This document shows positions 60,901-64,000 of a stretch of DNA of 64,000 bases, in pieces. Positions within the stretch are counted from its first letter, which is position 1. Every line of letters starts with the position of its first letter. Location of the stretch: the NCBI GenBank assembly GCA_017427885.1, contig JAFRRW010000011.1, positions 124,001-188,000 of the forward strand. Reading direction: 5' to 3'. The position numbers and the translations under genes are program-made. The notes beneath the pieces were generated by a model, which was not told the DNA's origin, searched no databases, and saw nothing but the letters and a program-made list of their open reading frames with translations. Source of the DNA: Bacteroidales bacterium (GTDB lineage Bacteria > Bacteroidota > Bacteroidia > Bacteroidales > UBA932).

Positions 60901-62199
60901 CTACAGTTTAGGAAGTTTCCAGGGCCTGCGATACTCGTGGATGAAGTATTTGTCTGCCTCCCTGTTGTCGAATTTCTTGCGGACGTCGTCATATACAAGG
61001 TCGGACTTTATCCTCGCCGCGATGTTGCCCAGGTGGGCGTATTTGGCGCACAGGGCCCCGTTGTCTATGGTGCAGGCCGTATCCATATTCCTGGTCTTCA
61101 TGCACTGGAAGAAATTGGCCAGGTGGTCGAGATGGTCCTTTCCATCGGGGAGGCATTGGTATGATTCGATCTTATCCCTGTACGGATAAATCTCCCAGCT
61201 CTCCCGGTTGGCGACCAGGCTGCCGTTCTGGCCGACGAATTCGACGCCATAGTTCTTGCCGTAAGGGCCGGATTCGACCGTGACGTTGTTCCAGGTGATG
61301 ATGAAGTCATCGAATTCATAAATGACGGACAAAGTGTTGAAGGTCTCCGCATAATCGTCCGGGAACAGATGGTCGCCGCCGGAAGCCATTATCCGCTTGG
61401 GCATTCCCTTGACATTCATCCCCCAGAGAGCCATGTCGAGCAGATGGACGCCCCAGTCGGTGAGCAGTCCGCCGCCATAATCCCAGAACATCCGCCACAA
61501 CCCGTGGAAACGATTCTGGTTGAAAGTCCTGAGGGGCGCGGGGCCGAGCCACATGTCAAAGTCCACGTATTCGGGCGGAGCCTGATCCGGGACGGGGTTC
61601 AGTATGGAGGCATAGCCGAAGTTCGCCCACACGTTCACTCGGGCTATGTGTCCGAGTTTTCCGCTGTCGACGTACTTCTTCATCTCGTGCCAGATCGTGG
61701 CGCTGCGCTGCTGCTGCCCCACCTGGACAACCCTGCCGTATTTCCTGGCGGCCGCGACCATAAGGTCGCATTCCCCTATCGAATTGGCTACGGGCTTCTC
61801 CACATAGACATCCTTCCCCGCGGCGCAGGCATCCACCATCTGAAGGCAGTGCCAGTGGTCCGGCGTACCGATGATCACGGCATCCAGGTCCTTGCGCTCC
61901 AACAACTTGCGGTAATCCCCATACAGGTCAGGCTTCACACCGGTGCTCTTTTCAAGCTCGGCTGCCCTTTCTTCCAACACCTTCCGGTCGACGTCGCACA
62001 AGGCGATGCATCTGACCTCCGGGACACGCAAGGCGTCCCTGAGGTCCGACCAGCCCATGCTGTGGCATCCTATCAAAGCCACGTTTATCCTCTCATTCGC
62101 CCCCTGTCCCTTGGCGAAAAGGTTGTTCGAAAAAGCCGGGGCGAGGGCTCCGGCGGCCATCAGCGCTCCCGCTCTCCTTAAAAACTCCAGACGGTTCAT
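60901..62199 (-). CDS. Gfo/Idh/MocA-family oxidoreductase, exported
   Basis: 432 residues. The N terminus MNRLEFLRRAGALMAAGALA is a Tat-like signal (Arg-Arg before a hydrophobic stretch), common for this family in Bacteroidetes. NAD(P)-binding Rossmann block INVALIGCHSMGWSDLRDAL, then IIGTPDHWHCLQMVDACAAG and the catalytic EKPVANSIGECD. The substrate domain contains DYGGGLLTDWGVHLLDMALW, reminiscent of GH109-type glycosidases, which use NAD for glycoside cleavage. It may act on a sugar or aminosugar in the periplasm. Substrate is not determinable. Its -7 box is at 62233-62240; the UpxY gene diverges. Confidence 0.85.
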   Translation of the reverse strand: MNRLEFLRRAGALMAAGALAPAFSNNLFAKGQGANERINVALIGCHSMGWSDLRDALRVPEVRCIALCDVDRKVLEERAAELEKSTGVKPDLYGDYRKLLERKDLDAVIIGTPDHWHCLQMVDACAAGKDVYVEKPVANSIGECDLMVAAARKYGRVVQVGQQQRSATIWHEMKKYVDSGKLGHIARVNVWANFGYASILNPVPDQAPPEYVDFDMWLGPAPLRTFNQNRFHGLWRMFWDYGGGLLTDWGVHLLDMALWGMNVKGMPKRIMASGGDHLFPDDYAETFNTLSVIYEFDDFIITWNNVTVESGPYGKNYGVEFVGQNGSLVANRESWEIYPYRDKIESYQCLPDGKDHLDHLANFFQCMKTRNMDTACTIDNGALCAKYAHLGNIAARIKSDLVYDDVRKKFDNREADKYFIHEYRRPWKLPKL

Positions 62200-62232
62200 A
62201 ACTTATCGATTAAAATATATCCTCCATTTCTC

Positions 62233-62240
62233 CAAATTTA
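62233..62240 (-). promoter_or_regulatory. -7 box for the Gfo/Idh/MocA gene
   Basis: The minus strand reads TAAATTTG, 33 bp before the ATG at 62199. It lies in the AT-rich 76-bp gap shared with the divergent upxY-like gene, for which no consensus promoter is seen. Confidence 0.5.
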
Positions 62241-62275
62241 CGATTTTCTTCCGAAAGTACCATATTGCAAAAAAA

Positions 62276-62887
62276 ATGGCTACCTTGCAACCAGTAATGG
62301 ACAAGTTCGAAATAATCGACGAAGACCGCCGTATCGTCAGAAGGTCCGTACCTGAGAAAGAAGAGGGAGAGGTGTGGTTCGCGATGAGCGCGCCGTACTG
62401 CAGGGAAATGAAGGCCAAGGAGTTGCTGGATGACAAGGGGATAGAGAATTTCGTAGCGATGCACCGGGTGAAGGTTGAAGGCAGCAGGAAGAAGAAACTG
62501 GTGCCCGTCATCCACAACCTCATCTTCGTCCACGCCAGAAGGGAGAAGGTTCAGGAAACCAAGGCGTCGATTCCCTTCCTCCAATACAGAACGATGATGC
62601 AGGAGGGCCGTAACAGGCCCATTGTGGTGCCCGACTGGCAGATGGAGCAGTTCATCAAGGTCTGCAGCACCCTCAACGACGACCTTGTCTTCTACGACCC
62701 GAACATAACAAAGCTGCAAAAGGGAGCGAAGGTGAAAATCAACGGCGGAGAATTTGACGGAGTGGTCGGAACCTTCCTCCGCACCAGGGGACCCCGTTCC
62801 AGACGAGTTCTCATAGAGATACCTTTCCTGGCCTCCGTCGTCACCGCCACCATACCGGCAGAGCAGCTGGAAATCATTCAGGAATAA
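62276..62887 (+). CDS. UpxY-like NusG-family transcription antiterminator
   Basis: 203 residues. The N-terminal NGN domain is recognisable (VWFAMSAPYCREMKAKELLD; KKKLVPVIHNLIFVHARREK), with the KOW-like C terminus GAKVKINGGEFDGVVGTFLR. UpxY proteins are NusG paralogues that let RNA polymerase read through the long leader of capsule operons in Bacteroides. The open frame upstream of 62276 is antisense to the oxidoreductase, so the ATG at 62276 is taken. It ends one base before the converging CapD-like gene, so it does not lead a same-strand capsule operon inside this window. Confidence 0.85.
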   Translation: MATLQPVMDKFEIIDEDRRIVRRSVPEKEEGEVWFAMSAPYCREMKAKELLDDKGIENFVAMHRVKVEGSRKKKLVPVIHNLIFVHARREKVQETKASIPFLQYRTMMQEGRNRPIVVPDWQMEQFIKVCSTLNDDLVFYDPNITKLQKGAKVKINGGEFDGVVGTFLRTRGPRSRRVLIEIPFLASVVTATIPAEQLEIIQE

Positions 62888-64000
62888 TTATTTATCCAGA
62901 ACGGAATAAATGGAGTTGTTGCTGACGTATTCGGGGACGATCTCCTTCATCAGCCTGACCGTGGCCATACTGTCATAGGTCCTGGCGGTCGCTATCAACT
63001 GATCGATCTGCTGGCAGGCGGTGTCGTAGTCATACTCGCGGACCTTAGCGATGCGGATCTTGTCGTGGAACGACGGCAGGGTGTCCTCCTTGTTGCTGAG
63101 AACCTCCTCATAGAGCTTTTCGCCCTCGCGCAGTCCCGTGTACATTATTTCGACGTTATCCGCTCCGGAAAGCCTGATCATACGTTTGGCGAGGGTGGCG
63201 ATCTTCACAGGTTCACCCATATCGAAGACGAAAATCTCCCCTCCGTTGCCCTTGGTGCCGGCTTCCAGGACCAGTTTGCAGGCCTCTGGTATCAGCATGA
63301 AGTAGCGGACGATGTTGGGGTCCGTGACGGTGACGGGACCGCCGGAACGGATCTGCCTCTCGAAGATGGGAATGACGGAACCGTTGCTTCCGAGGACATT
63401 GCCGAACCTGGTGGTAACGAACTGGGTGTGACCTTCGACACGGCCCTCCTCCTCGGCCTTGTTCAGGCTCTGGACGTATATCTCGCAGATACGCTTGCTG
63501 CATCCCATCACGTTGGTCGGATTCACGGCCTTGTCAGTGGAGATCATCACGAACTTCTTCACCCCGTACTTGACGCTCAGGTCCGCTATGACCCTGGTGC
63601 CGTGGACATTGTTAAGCACGGACTCGGTGGGGTTGTCCTCCATCATCGGGACGTGCTTGTAAGCCGCCGCATGGAACACGTAGTCGGGTAGGAAGCTCGA
63701 GAACACACCGTCCATACGGTTGGAGTGGTTGATGGACGTGACCATCGTCTCCACCTTGATGTCCGGATAGTCGCGGGCCATTTCCATACGGAGATCGTGC
63801 TGGGGCGTCTCCGCCTGGTCTATGAGCATCATCGCCGCAGGGCCGAACCTGGCAATCTGACGGACCAGCTCGGCGCCGATCGAACCGGCCGAACCTGTGA
63901 TCAGCACCTTCTTCCCCTTTATGAGCTCCCCTATCGATGCCATATCCACATCGATCTGGTCCCTCGGGAGCAGGTCCTCGATATTTACTTCCTTCAGCGT
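62888..64000 (-). CDS. CapD/WbpM-like nucleoside-diphosphate sugar dehydratase, C-terminal part
   Basis: 371 codons visible; the frame is open to the right window edge, so the 5' end, usually about 250-300 residues with membrane helices, lies outside. NAD-binding GSAGSIGAELVRQIARFGP, then HAAAYKHVPMMEDNPTES and the catalytic block STDKAVNPTNVMGCSKRICE, in which the usual Tyr of SxxYxxxK-type enzymes is replaced by Met, as in the UDP-GlcNAc 4,6-dehydratase branch. RFGNVLGSNGSVIPIFERQI follows. It makes deoxy-sugar nucleotides for capsule or O-antigen. A GTG at 63949 is not the start. It is tail-to-tail with the UpxY-like gene. Confidence 0.9.
   Translation of the reverse strand, partial: TLKEVNIEDLLPRDQIDVDMASIGELIKGKKVLITGSAGSIGAELVRQIARFGPAAMMLIDQAETPQHDLRMEMARDYPDIKVETMVTSINHSNRMDGVFSSFLPDYVFHAAAYKHVPMMEDNPTESVLNNVHGTRVIADLSVKYGVKKFVMISTDKAVNPTNVMGCSKRICEIYVQSLNKAEEEGRVEGHTQFVTTRFGNVLGSNGSVIPIFERQIRSGGPVTVTDPNIVRYFMLIPEACKLVLEAGTKGNGGEIFVFDMGEPVKIATLAKRMIRLSGADNVEIMYTGLREGEKLYEEVLSNKEDTLPSFHDKIRIAKVREYDYDTACQQIDQLIATARTYDSMATVRLMKEIVPEYVSNNSIYSVLDK

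Noticed and set aside
61943-62275. N-terminal extension of the UpxY-like protein
   Set aside because: Antisense to the Gfo/Idh/MocA signal peptide region; the NGN domain starts after 62276.
1-64000. CRISPR array, prophage or integrative element
   Set aside because: No regularly spaced repeats with unique spacers, no integrase, capsid, tail or relaxase gene; the repeats present are isolated palindromes.

Overview
The window reads as chromosomal DNA of a high-G+C member of the Bacteroidales. The evidence is a SusC/SusD pair, a UpxY-type NusG paralogue beside a CapD-like enzyme, a FeoA-FeoB fusion, many Bacteroidetes-only families, almost no Shine-Dalgarno sequences, and repeated matches to the Bacteroidetes promoter (TAnnTTTG at -7, TTTG or TTG about 19-20 bp upstream). 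An uncultured gut-type lineage is an inference. Gene content is mostly chromosomal housekeeping. There is no prophage, transposase, plasmid module or CRISPR array.

Layout. 1-3 kb: the 5' end of dnaX (minus) diverges from an exported protein, an M16 peptidase and a small DMT protein (plus), followed by a tandem 44-bp repeat and tRNA-Ser(GGA). 3-14 kb: a long minus-strand run reading BACON lipoprotein, M6 metalloprotease, small exported protein, lepA, glycosyltransferase, OPA-type transporter, sugar nucleotidyltransferase, TlpA-like lipoprotein and DUF975 protein. 14-20 kb: a SusC-SusD operon with two accessory lipoproteins. With the M6 protease and BACON protein next door this may be a peptide or protein acquisition locus. 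20-29 kb: a second minus-strand run of DUF308, dnaG, metG, murB, murA and an OprP-like porin. 29-35.6 kb: PHP phosphatase, an exported protein, then serC-serA-DUF1015, pyrB and yigZ. 35.7-41 kb: pRiA4b-like protein and miaA, recQ, then an FKBP lipoprotein and a DUF3127 protein. 41-47 kb: two exported carbohydrate-related proteins converge on a ROK kinase and a sugar transporter. 47-58 kb: a plus-strand run of a uvrA paralogue, YgjP-like protease, nucleoside kinase, small membrane protein, malQ, a large MscS channel and queH. 58-64 kb: feoAB, tRNA-Leu(GAG), a Gfo/Idh/MocA oxidoreductase, a UpxY-like antiterminator and a truncated CapD-like dehydratase.

The least ordinary signal is several families of palindromic elements. 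In two families the core is conserved between two copies while the flanking stem sequences differ and yet stay self-complementary. Family A lies in the murB-murA and transporter-nucleotidyltransferase gaps. Family B lies between miaA and recQ and again in frame inside murB, where it encodes an extra peptide. A long hairpin between queH and feoB has the same shape. A further palindrome is read through just after the porin signal peptide.
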